5,577 nt of DNA from positions 1 through 5,577 of the forward strand of contig JBBITX010000077.1 in NCBI GenBank assembly GCA_037440545.1, given 5' to 3'. Made by a program: the position numbers and the translations under genes. How positions within the stretch are numbered: position 1 is the stretch's first letter; each line of letters starts with the position of its first letter. Source of the DNA: JAVZIQ01 sp037440545. GTDB lineage: Archaea > Thermoproteota > Bathyarchaeia > Bathyarchaeales > Bathycorpusculaceae. The notes under the pieces are model-generated. The model made no database searches, was not told the DNA's origin, and worked only from the letters and a program-made list of their open reading frames with translations. Below, one piece after another: positions 1-5,525 of this stretch.

Positions 1-617
1 TAATGAAAGAAGTCTTAAAAGCTCAAATAAGAATGCTAGCTCCATTCACTCCCCACATATGCGAAGAATTATGGGAAATGATGGGTGAAGAAGGCTTTGT
101 ATGTCTAAGCAATTGGCCAACCCCTGAAGAAAATAGCATAAACCTTAAGGCTGAAGAAACGGAAACCCTAATACAAAATCTGCTGGAAGACACCTTAAAC
201 ATTTTAAGAGCTACAAACATTAAACCGCGGAAAGTCTACTACTACACTTCAGCCCAGTGGAAGTGGAAGCTCTACTTAAAAGCGCTTGAAAACTCCACAA
301 AGGAAAAACTGGAACAAAAAACCCTAATAAAGGAGGCATTAAAAGACGGGGAGCTGAAAGCAAAAGCCAAAGAAGTTGGAAAATTCACAGAGAAAACTCT
401 AGAAGAAATAAACCGAATGCCTGTGGAAAGAAAGCTTACCCTAATGCAGATAGGACCGATAAACGAAAAAGAAGCGTTAAAAGAGGCGAAACCTTTCCTG
501 GAAAACGAGATTAAGGCAGAAATAACAGTCTACGAAGAAGAAGAACCTGACCGCTACGATCCTAAAAACAGGGCTACACTCGCAAAACCTTGGCGTCCAG
601 CAATATACATTGAATAA
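1..617 (+). CDS. leuS: Leucyl-tRNA synthetase, archaeal type, C-terminal part (5' partial)
   Basis: This is the C-terminal end of cytosolic leucyl-tRNA synthetase, which charges tRNA-Leu with leucine using ATP. The frame is open at the left edge; the first ATG at base 3 is almost certainly internal, because the visible 204 residues begin inside the anticodon-binding helical domain (residues 8-25 contain the class Ia motif PFTPHICEELWE). A charged alpha/beta C-terminal domain follows (about residues 75-200) and ends in KPWRPAIYIE, the kind of C-terminus seen in archaeal/eukaryotic-type LeuRS. The catalytic HIGH and KMSKS motifs lie upstream of the window. The frame is intact with no sign of decay, so the gene is probably functional. 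The stop TAA is 61 bases before the tRNA gene on the same strand. The assignment to LeuRS rather than another class Ia enzyme rests on recognising the C-terminal domain. Confidence 0.9.
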   Translation, partial: MKEVLKAQIRMLAPFTPHICEELWEMMGEEGFVCLSNWPTPEENSINLKAEETETLIQNLLEDTLNILRATNIKPRKVYYYTSAQWKWKLYLKALENSTKEKLEQKTLIKEALKDGELKAKAKEVGKFTEKTLEEINRMPVERKLTLMQIGPINEKEALKEAKPFLENEIKAEITVYEEEEPDRYDPKNRATLAKPWRPAIYIE

Positions 618-640
618 ACTAGAATTAAAGTAAGTAAAAC

Positions 641-646
641 TATATT
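641..646 (+). promoter_or_regulatory. Possible TATA box of the tRNA-Arg gene
   Basis: TATATT lies 33-38 bases upstream of the mature tRNA 5' end. With the usual archaeal TATA-to-start distance of about 25 bases, transcription would begin near base 669 and leave a leader of about 10 nt for RNase P to remove. A small inverted repeat, AAGAC (648-652) and GTCTT (657-661), sits between the box and the gene, and GTCTT recurs at 669-673. The position is suitable but the motif is short and the spacer A/T-rich, so confidence is modest. Confidence 0.35.
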
Positions 647-678
647 CAAGACCACCGTCTTAACTAAAGTCTTGAAGC

Positions 679-770
679 GGGTCCGTGGCGCAGCTTGGAC
701 AAATAAAACCAAAAAGCGCGTCGGCCTTCTAAGCCGGAGATCCCGGGTTCAAATCCCGGCGGACCCGCCA
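679..770 (+). tRNA. tRNA-Arg (anticodon UCU) with encoded CCA and a D-loop intron
   Basis: The cloverleaf is complete. The acceptor stem is GGGTCCG (679-685) with CGGACCC (760-766), discriminator G767, then CCA (768-770). The D stem is GCGC (688-691) with GCGC (716-719). The anticodon stem is 721-725 with 733-737, including one T-G pair at its start, and the loop CTTCTAA (726-732) places TCT at positions 34-36, reading AGA arginine codons. The variable loop is 5 nt (738-742). The T stem CCGGG/CCCGG (743-747, 755-759) encloses TTCAAAT. All arms are normal except the D-loop, which is 24 nt (692-715) instead of about 10. Removing 14 nt gives a standard 78-nt tRNA with D-loop AGCTTGGACA, which retains A14, G18-G19 and A21. 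The decayed integrase immediately downstream suggests the 3' half served as an attachment site. Confidence 0.95.
701..714 (+). other. Predicted 14-nt archaeal tRNA intron in the D-loop
   Basis: The exon bases TTGG (695-698) can pair with CCAA (709-712), giving a 4-bp helix. Each strand of that helix is followed by three bases: ACA (699-701) and AAA (713-715). This is the core of the bulge-helix-bulge motif recognised by the archaeal splicing endonuclease, which cuts after the second base of each bulge. Cuts after 700 and 714 remove exactly 14 nt and restore a normal D-loop. The inner helix is absent, and AGC (692-694) interrupts the outer helix formed by the D stem, so the motif is a relaxed form. 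Introns at non-anticodon positions, including the D-arm, are known in some archaea. The alternative is an unspliced tRNA with an unusually large D-loop. Confidence 0.7.
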
Positions 771-778
771 TTAAAATT

Positions 779-805
779 CCGCCTTCGGCAAAAGCGGCCT
801 GTTTT
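779..805 (+). terminator. Weak candidate terminator after tRNA-Arg
   Basis: CCGC (779-782) can pair with GCGG (794-797), and a short T tract (802-805) follows. Archaeal RNA polymerase can stop at T tracts alone. The tract is only four T long, so this is a weak call; the region could instead belong to the leader of the downstream integrase remnant. Confidence 0.25.
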
Positions 806-829
806 GGGCTGCTTTACTCGCTGGCTTTC

Positions 830-874
830 GGGACGGTCCCAGGACCCTCCCAGCTATGTGGGGAGGGCTGTCCT
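830..874 (+). promoter_or_regulatory. Nested GGAC/GTCC inverted repeats and hairpin masking the integrase ribosome binding site
   Basis: AGGAC (841-845) plus CCTCCC (846-851) can pair with GGGAGG (861-866) plus GTCCT (870-874), giving an 11-bp stem with a 3-nt bulge and a 9-nt loop that ends at the base before the ATG at 875. The only good Shine-Dalgarno-like sequence, GGAGG (862-866), lies in its 3' arm. Two further inverted repeats overlap it: GGGAC/GTCCC (830-840) and GGTCC/GGACC (835-846). The structure is seen directly; a role in translational control or as protein-binding sites is inference. Confidence 0.5.
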
Positions 875-1279
875 ATGGCCGAAGAGGTGATAGATAGGCT
901 TAAAAAGCGGGTGGAGAAGGAGTGCAAGGCTTTAGGTTCTTTAGCTTCAAGTTTCGAGGGTGGGGATAGGCTTGAAGAGCTGAGAAGGCGTGTGGAAGCT
1001 CCATGTGAGGCTTTGAGCGTTTTGGCTTTTGGTGGGGGTGAGGTGGGCGAAGGATTCGCTTTGAGTTGGCCTGAAACCAGGGGGCTGTTTCTTCAATACC
1101 TTGAGTTTAAGCGTTATGAGCCGAGGAATGCGAGGAACATGCTAAGCTATCTTGACCGGATCGTTAAAAACCCCATTAGGGCTCCTATAGATGTTATGCA
1201 GCTTTTCTCACCCTTGACTGCAGGGCAGGAATCATTTGAACAGGGCGTTAAGGGCTTGGTTCAACTGTTTAGAGATTAA
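875..1279 (+). pseudogene. Tyrosine recombinase (archaeal integrase), N-terminal fragment
   Basis: The open frame encodes 134 residues and resembles the N-terminal half of tRNA-targeting archaeal integrases. Residues 1-60 are charged, helical and carry an internal duplication. Residues 70-134 (from about LFLQYLEFKRYEP to LVQLFRD) look like the SAM-like core-binding domain, which wraps DNA beside the crossover site. The catalytic domain with its Arg-Lys-His-Arg-Tyr set is missing: the frame ends in TAA followed at once by TAG, and related sequence continues in other frames. The start ATG is preceded at 8 nt by GGAGG. The position, 105 bases past the 3' end of a tRNA gene and in the same direction, supports an integrase of an integrated element. 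The DNA looks more G-rich than leuS, consistent with foreign origin. It cannot be an active recombinase. Integrase identity is by recognition of the sequence pattern, not by search. Confidence 0.65.
899..1039 (+). repeat. Internal duplication in the integrase N-terminus (27-codon period)
   Basis: Residues 9-30 (LKKRVEKECKALGSLA, then SSFEGG) and 36-55 (LRRRVEAPCEALSVLA, then FGGG) align with a two-residue gap and share 12 of 20 aligned positions, including RVE, the Cys, the AL pair, LA and the final GG. The copies start 81 bases apart. The DNA has diverged more than the protein, so the duplication is old and was kept under selection before the gene decayed. Confidence 0.6.
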
Positions 1280-1404
1280 TAGGGCCTAGCAGGGAGTTTA
1301 AAGAGTTTCTGGACAGCTGAGGAAGGCTATTCCAAAGGGTAGAAAATACTACTCGATAAGATTTTTAAAGGCTCTATGCATCTTGGCGTGGATAAATGAA
1401 AATT

Positions 1405-1430
1405 ATCTAGAGCCCAGAGAACGTCTAGAT
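1405..1430 (+). repeat. 7-bp inverted repeat upstream of the ABC operon
   Basis: ATCTAGA (1405-1411) and TCTAGAT (1424-1430) are exact inverted copies separated by 12 bases. The centre is about 65 bases upstream of the proposed TATA box. It could be an operator for a dimeric regulator or chance in A/T-rich DNA; no regulator gene is nearby in the window. Confidence 0.3.
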
Positions 1431-1478
1431 TATTTTAGTACCTTTCCATGCTCGTTCCATTCTGGAATTTTAACAATG

Positions 1479-1486
1479 TTTAAATA
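1479..1486 (+). promoter_or_regulatory. TATA box of the ABC transporter operon
   Basis: TTTAAATA is centred about 25 bases upstream of the ATG at 1508, the archaeal distance from TATA box to transcription start. This predicts a leaderless or nearly leaderless mRNA starting at that ATG. No Shine-Dalgarno sequence precedes any of the three candidate ATGs, which agrees with a leaderless message. Confidence 0.45.
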
Positions 1487-1507
1487 ATGCAGGCCTGGTT
1501 TGTTAAG

Positions 1508-2251
1508 ATGGTGGTTTTATTGAGCATGGCAATTGAAGCTTCTAATGTTTCAAAGGTTTTCGGCGTTATTCGCGCTTTAGACGGTTTAAGTTTCAGCGTT
1601 GAACCTGGAGAAATTTTCGGGTTAATAGGTCCGAATGGAGCTGGGAAAACAACAGCCTTGCGGATAATTTCAACTTTGCTTTTGCCTACTTCTGGAAGCG
1701 TTAAAGTTTTTGGGATGGATGTTTTGAGGAATGCTGATGCCGTGCGCAGTATTATTTCCTACCTTCCGGAGGAGGCAGGCGCCTACAGATATCTTTCAGG
1801 CTGGGAGTACTTGGAGTTTATGGCTAGATTCCACACGAATAATAGGGATGAAATGCGCCGGATGGTTAGGGAGGCTGCTGAAATTTCCGGTTTGGGTGAT
1901 AGGTTGAAAGATAAGACTAAAACTTATAGTAAGGGGATGAAGCGCCGTCTTCTCGTGGCAAGGGCGCTTATGATCAAGCCGAAGCTGGCTATTCTTGACG
2001 AGCCTACAAGTGGGCTGGACGTTCTCCATTCTTACCATGTTAGAGAAATAATAAAGAAGTATGTTAAGGAACATGGGGTTACCGTTCTTCTTTCCAGTCA
2101 TAACATGCTTGAAGTGGAACATCTCTGCGATAGAGTTGCCCTTTTGAATAGGGGCACTATAGTTGCTGAGGGATGTCCGAAGGAGCTTAAGGAAAGGTTT
2201 GGATGTGAAAATTTGGAAATGGTTTTCGCCAAGGTGGTTAAGCTTGCTTAA
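1508..2251 (+). CDS. ABC exporter ATP-binding subunit (DrrA/NatA-like)
   Basis: This cytoplasmic ATPase powers the membrane permease encoded next to it. Numbered from the ATG at 1508 (247 residues): Walker A GPNGAGKTT at 41-49, Q-loop region YLPEEAGAY at about 85-93 with Glu where many ABC proteins have Gln, signature YSKGMKRR at 140-147 in place of LSGGQ, Walker B plus D-loop LAILDEPTSGLD at 160-171, and the switch His in SSHNM at about 196-200. YSKGM and LPEE variants are usual in the DrrA/CcmA-like export family. Length is typical for a single nucleotide-binding domain. Possible starts are ATG 1487, 1508 and 1526; 1508 fits the TATA spacing, while 1526 (MAIEASNVSKVF) gives the most family-like N-terminus. 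The stop overlaps the permease start by 8 bases, so the two are translationally coupled and probably form a complex. Substrate unknown: drug, lipid, ion and peptide export all occur in the family. Confidence 0.93.
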   Translation: MVVLLSMAIEASNVSKVFGVIRALDGLSFSVEPGEIFGLIGPNGAGKTTALRIISTLLLPTSGSVKVFGMDVLRNADAVRSIISYLPEEAGAYRYLSGWEYLEFMARFHTNNRDEMRRMVREAAEISGLGDRLKDKTKTYSKGMKRRLLVARALMIKPKLAILDEPTSGLDVLHSYHVREIIKKYVKEHGVTVLLSSHNMLEVEHLCDRVALLNRGTIVAEGCPKELKERFGCENLEMVFAKVVKLA

Positions 2252-3536
2252 GGGATTTGGCAACTTTCTTTTGAAGGAGCTTAAAGAGCTTGTTAGAGAT
2301 CCAAAAATACTTTTAGGCATGATTATTGTGCCTCTCCTAATGTTTCCAGTTTTAGGTGGAGTTATGGGCTACGCCATGCATTCTGCAAGAGAAAGCGTTG
2401 TAAAAGCAAGCTTGGTTGTGGTAAACAACGACGGCGAAGAATGGTCCCACAATTTCATAAGGTTTCTGTCAGATTCAGGCGTTAGGGTTTCAGCTGAAAA
2501 CAATGTAGAGTTAAACGGAGGCAAAGTCACGGAGCTTTTATTAAAGTATAATGCAACTCAGATTTTGGAAATCCCGCAGGGATTCAGCAGAAACGTAAGT
2601 TTACACGCCAGCGATCCAAAGGTTAAGGCTTCTGTTAAACTTTACGGGCTTTTTACAAGTGTAAGCGCCTTTGAAGGTGTGGGTTCATCGCTTATTGATG
2701 CTTTAATTTCCCAGTTCAACAGAGCTTTGGCGCCTGATGTTCTTTACGTTGAAAAATCAGCTGTGATTAAGGGAGAGGTTAAAAGAGGCGTTGACCCAGC
2801 GGCGGTTTCTGGATTAATGATGGCTCAGTCAATAGCCCTGCCAATAACCATAATGATTCTTCTTACATACTCTATTCAAATAGCCGCCACTTCAGTGGCT
2901 ATTGAAAAGGAGGAGAAAACCTTAGAAACCCTTCTAACATTGCCCATGAACCGTCTCGCCATACTTTTCGGAAAACTTTCAAGTTCAATTATCGTAGCAG
3001 CTGTGGGTGCATTAGCCTACATGGTGGGCTACAGCTACCTTATCGGCTCATTGATGACCGGAATCCCTTCAGAAATGGCTTTAGATCTAGCCTCCCTAGG
3101 GCTTGTTCCGTCATTTTTCGGCTACTTGCTTTTAGGAGCCTCCTTATTTGTTACAATGCTTTCAGCTTTAGCTCTTGCCGTTGTCCTTTCAGCCTTCGCA
3201 GAGGACGTTAGAAGCGCCCAGTCCTTTATTGGATATATATACCCATTCATCTTCCTCCCAGCCTTCGCCCTAATGTACATAGACATCAACAGGCTTCCTG
3301 ACATGGTTAGAATAATTTTCTACGCTATTCCATACAGCCACCCTATAATAGCTTCAAAAGCCGTAATAATGGGCGACTACCTTACTGCCCTCCTTGGAAC
3401 AATCTACGTCTCAGCCTTCACAGTGGTTGTCATGTATTTAGCGTCAAGGCTATTTGCCACAGAGAAAATCCTAACAGCCAAGCTTAAGTTTAAAGGGTTA
3501 AGGAAAAGAAGCCAAAAACTTACTGAAAATTTCTAA
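2244..3536 (+). CDS. ABC-2 type transporter permease (NatB-like)
   Basis: This is the membrane subunit paired with the preceding ATPase. The frame is open from 2163, but the best start is TTG at 2244: GGTGG (2233-2237) lies 6 bases upstream, and the product then begins MLKGFGNFLLKELKELVRDP, the usual amphipathic start of ABC-2 permeases. The result is 430 residues. TM1 is about 22-42. A long extracytoplasmic domain (about 45-190) contains VVVNND. TM2 is about 193-219, followed by the cytoplasmic coupling motif EKEEKTLE (221-228) and LLTLPMNR, diagnostic of the NatB-type ABC-2 family. TM3 is about 248-270, TM4 about 287-319, TM5 about 328-346 and TM6 about 383-403, with a basic C-terminus. The six-segment layout with a large outer loop between TM1 and TM2 is the full-length form. 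No damage is seen. Substrate unknown. Confidence 0.92.
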   Translation: MLKGFGNFLLKELKELVRDPKILLGMIIVPLLMFPVLGGVMGYAMHSARESVVKASLVVVNNDGEEWSHNFIRFLSDSGVRVSAENNVELNGGKVTELLLKYNATQILEIPQGFSRNVSLHASDPKVKASVKLYGLFTSVSAFEGVGSSLIDALISQFNRALAPDVLYVEKSAVIKGEVKRGVDPAAVSGLMMAQSIALPITIMILLTYSIQIAATSVAIEKEEKTLETLLTLPMNRLAILFGKLSSSIIVAAVGALAYMVGYSYLIGSLMTGIPSEMALDLASLGLVPSFFGYLLLGASLFVTMLSALALAVVLSAFAEDVRSAQSFIGYIYPFIFLPAFALMYIDINRLPDMVRIIFYAIPYSHPIIASKAVIMGDYLTALLGTIYVSAFTVVVMYLASRLFATEKILTAKLKFKGLRKRSQKLTENF

Positions 3537-3540
3537 ATAA

Positions 3541-3595
3541 ATCCCTTTTTGTTATATTTACTCAAAATTCCACTTCAATTTTCTTTTCTGTTTTT
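3541..3595 (+). terminator. T-rich terminator of the ABC operon
   Basis: The 62-base gap between two convergent stops is rich in T on the plus strand, with T5 tracts at 3545-3549 and 3591-3595 and T4 tracts between. Archaeal polymerase terminates at such tracts without a hairpin. On the minus strand the same DNA is A-rich, so it does not serve the opposing gene equally well. Confidence 0.5.
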
Positions 3596-3598
3596 CCT

Positions 3599-4783
3599 TC
3601 AATTTCTTAAATTTTTACTTTTTGCTAGGGCTATTAACGCTATCGCTACAACTCCGGCAACTATGCCAACTGTATAGGAGATTTTATAGCTGCTATATAG
3701 GTCGGCTAAAAGACCGCTGATGTAGGGTGCTGAAATAGATCCTATTCCGGAGAAAAGCCCTGAAAGTGCAGTTGCCAATCCTGCCATTTTCCAATCGTAT
3801 AAGTCTTTGACAAACGCTGCATACAAGGGCCATTTCGCACCAAGATCTATTCCAATTAAAACTGTGAAGAGAGTTAAGCATAACATTGAGTTGGAGGATA
3901 AAAAACCGAGAAGAGATGCAACTAATATTGCGTTGCATGCCATGATTAGGGGTCTCCTGCCAATTCTATCTGAGAGGGCTGGGACGCTTAAAGCTCCTAT
4001 GAAACCTGCGAAGTTCATAAGTCCATATAAAAGGGTTGAAACATCCACATTTATCATAAGTTCTCTGCTGAGGTATGCCTTATAAAATGTCACATGGACC
4101 ATTATGGCGAAAGCTGATAACGCATAGGATATGCCAATAAGCCATGTGTATCGATTTTTAAAGATAACCCCTACATTATCTAAATATGTCTCTTTTCCCT
4201 TTGAATTGTGGCCTTCAGCTTTAGGTTCGTAGGCTAAGCTTACGGGAAGAATTGAAAAAAGAGCTATCATGCCTAAAAATAACCAAACTCCTCTCCAACC
4301 ATACAAAGGGACTATTTGCGGTATTGCTAATGCTATGAGGAATGGACAGAGTTTTGTTCCGCTCTCCATGATGCCCACAATCAACCCTCTCTTTTTGGGA
4401 TGTAGCTTTTGCGACCAGATGATCACTGGAGACCAGCCGGCTGATCCCCCAATTCCCGCGATAATTGAGAAAAGAACCCCATTAACTATTGAAGAAGTCA
4501 TGCTTAAAAGAATAGAGCCCAATCCAAGCAAAGGAAACATCATTAAAATAGTCATTTTCGCCCCTTTTCTATCTATTAATGGGCCCGTCACAAATCCAGT
4601 TAACGCATACGACAAAAGAAAACATGAAACCATCATACCAACATCCTGATTTGAAAAATTCATGTCGTTAATCATCTCTATCGTTAATAGACCATATGTA
4701 TATCTGACACCGAAATTAATTGAAATAACAAAATAGCATGCCGCCAAAGCTAGGAACAAACTTCCTTTAAAATTCTTAAACAT
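3599..4783 (-). CDS. Major facilitator superfamily (MFS) transporter
   Basis: This is a secondary transporter of the cytoplasmic membrane, 394 residues, matching the usual 12-helix MFS length. The N-terminal six helices span about residues 8-185, a polar cytoplasmic loop covers about 186-212 (rich in Glu, Lys, Asn), and helices 7-12 follow to about 387. The family motif A lies between TM2 and TM3 as GPLIDRKGAK (67-76), and its second-half counterpart GALSVPALSDRIGRR is at 263-277. TM4 carries a Gly-rich GIGGSAGW stretch. The pattern resembles organic-anion or sugar-acid MFS carriers such as the oxalate/formate antiporter group, but substrate residues cannot be assigned. The start ATG (4781-4783 complement) gives a short cytoplasmic N-terminus before TM1; no Shine-Dalgarno sequence precedes it, so the message may be leaderless. 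The frame is intact. The gene is convergent with the ABC operon and separately transcribed. Confidence 0.93.
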   Translation of the reverse strand: MFKNFKGSLFLALAACYFVISINFGVRYTYGLLTIEMINDMNFSNQDVGMMVSCFLLSYALTGFVTGPLIDRKGAKMTILMMFPLLGLGSILLSMTSSIVNGVLFSIIAGIGGSAGWSPVIIWSQKLHPKKRGLIVGIMESGTKLCPFLIALAIPQIVPLYGWRGVWLFLGMIALFSILPVSLAYEPKAEGHNSKGKETYLDNVGVIFKNRYTWLIGISYALSAFAIMVHVTFYKAYLSRELMINVDVSTLLYGLMNFAGFIGALSVPALSDRIGRRPLIMACNAILVASLLGFLSSNSMLCLTLFTVLIGIDLGAKWPLYAAFVKDLYDWKMAGLATALSGLFSGIGSISAPYISGLLADLYSSYKISYTVGIVAGVVAIALIALAKSKNLRN

Positions 4784-5020
4784 GGGTTAAGCCCTACTCT
4801 AACATTTTCTTTTGAACCCCATGGGAAAACAAATCAAAGACCACTCGCGTACGCTGTATCCACCCAATAAACTTTCTAGGATAACCCACCATAGTATTTC
4901 AGGCTTTATTAAAGCACACTTAAGATATTTATTAACATTCTGTTTGTCGGCTAAAACTCCAAAAAGGGTTTTTGATGGCATAGATTGTTACTGACGAACT
5001 TCTATAAAAGCTATGCGTGC
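4784..5020. other. Intergenic region without a supportable gene
   Basis: This stretch must contain the MFS promoter on the minus strand; an A-rich segment about 22-32 bases upstream of the MFS ATG is the only TATA candidate and is weak. CCCATGGG (4819-4826) is a short perfect palindrome. Two 60-codon frames, one per strand, cover most of it but show no recognisable family or translation signal. The right end may include further degraded P-type ATPase sequence, since TCTATAAAAGCTATGC (5000-5015) loosely matches the DNA expected just before the phosphorylation site. Confidence 0.4.
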
Positions 5021-5440
5021 ACTGAAATTATGACACAGGCATAAAATCTAAAAAGGAGGTAAAACGTTAAGCGTCAGCGGAGTCGGCTATGAACCAAAGG
5101 GCGAGTTTCTCAACGAAGGCAACAACAACAGCTAACATCAGAAGCATTTTCACTTCTCATGAAAGCCATAGTTCTCTCTAATGATGCTGAGTTGAAGTTG
5201 GAAGGGGGAAATGGGTTGTCAGTGGCGACCCAACAGAAGGTGCGCTTTTGGTGGTAGCTGCAAAAGCAAACTCCGATTATGGGGGGATAAGAAGGCAACA
5301 CCCACGCGTAGGCGAAATACCTTTTAGCTCAGAAAGAAAACGCATGACCACAATACATCAAGCATCTAATGGTGATAGACTTGTCTGTATGAAGGGTTTG
5401 TTTCTGTAAAGATCGTATGAGATCCTGAATTTTATGTTTT
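5021..5440 (+). pseudogene. P-type (Ca2+-type) cation ATPase, degraded fragment
   Basis: The intact family pumps cations across the membrane through an aspartyl-phosphate intermediate. Here only a middle piece survives, in three frames. Bases 5021-5038 read TEIMTQ, matching the TKNEMT that follows the DKTGTLT site, but the phosphorylation motif itself is absent. Bases 5055-5132 read GGKTLSVSGVGYEPKGEFLNEG, then a stop. Another frame (5132-5209) reads EAFSLLMKAIVLSNDAELKLEGG. After a shift in a G5 run (5204-5208), the third frame reads KWVVSGDPTEGALLVVAAKAN through FSSERKRMTT to RLVCMKG and ends at TAA 5407-5409. DPTEGALL, SERKRM and CMKG are hallmarks of the nucleotide-binding domain of P2-type ATPases. 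The expected APE after CMKG is missing; RSYEIL in the following bases (5410-5427) is likely the continuation. Hinge and membrane segments are lost, so the gene is non-functional. Confidence 0.85.
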
Positions 5441-5483
5441 AGCCATACTGAAGTTTAACTAGATCAAAATGAAACTGTTGAGC

Positions 5484-5500
5484 CGAAAATAAAATATATT
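5484..5500 (+). promoter_or_regulatory. Archaeal promoter (BRE plus TATA) of the right-edge gene
   Basis: CGAAAAT (5484-5490) resembles a TFB recognition element and runs directly into the TATA box AAATATATT (5492-5500). The box centre is about 26-30 bases upstream of the ATGs at 5526 and 5532, giving a leaderless or very short-leader transcript. This is the best promoter in the window. Confidence 0.55.
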
Positions 5501-5525
5501 AGTATGCCACTTTTAGACGCGTGTG

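Larger units (their letters stand above)
1279..1487 (+). pseudogene. Frame-shifted remnant of the integrase middle region
   Basis: After the integrase stop, coding-like sequence continues in two other frames. Bases 1279-1317 read IGPSREFKEFLDS before a TGA. A third frame, open from 1302 to the TAA at 1485-1487, contains QLRKAIPKGRKYY (from 1314); a LRKAIP-like segment normally follows the core-binding domain in archaeal integrases. Beyond about base 1355 the translation no longer resembles the family, and no catalytic residues are recognisable, so the rest is probably deleted. The two frame changes plus the in-frame stop show decay rather than one sequencing error. The 3' part of this stretch also has to serve as upstream region for the ABC operon. 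Confidence 0.5.

Noticed and set aside
672..890. Open frame of 72 codons running through the tRNA into the integrase leader
   Set aside because: It reads across the structured tRNA and the hairpin, starts just upstream of the acceptor stem without a ribosome binding site, and is in a different frame from the integrase. It is most likely a by-product of G/C-rich structured RNA sequence.
1796..2320. Minus-strand open frame of 174 codons
   Set aside because: It lies almost wholly opposite the ABC ATPase gene, has no family resemblance, and is explained as an antisense shadow.
4269..4649. Plus-strand open frame of 126 codons
   Set aside because: It is antisense to the MFS gene, whose motif A and helix pattern are unambiguous on the other strand.
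4799..4994. Two overlapping 60-codon frames on opposite strands between the MFS gene and the P-type ATPase relic
   Set aside because: Neither has a recognisable motif, ribosome binding site or well-placed promoter. They mirror each other in A/T-rich intergenic DNA.
5055..5060. Strong Shine-Dalgarno-like GGAGGT
   Set aside because: No start codon follows at a suitable distance. The bases encode the GG of the GGKTL segment of the decayed P-type ATPase.
5110..5301. Minus-strand open frame of 63 codons
   Set aside because: It is opposite the P-type ATPase relic, whose protein motifs are clear on the plus strand.
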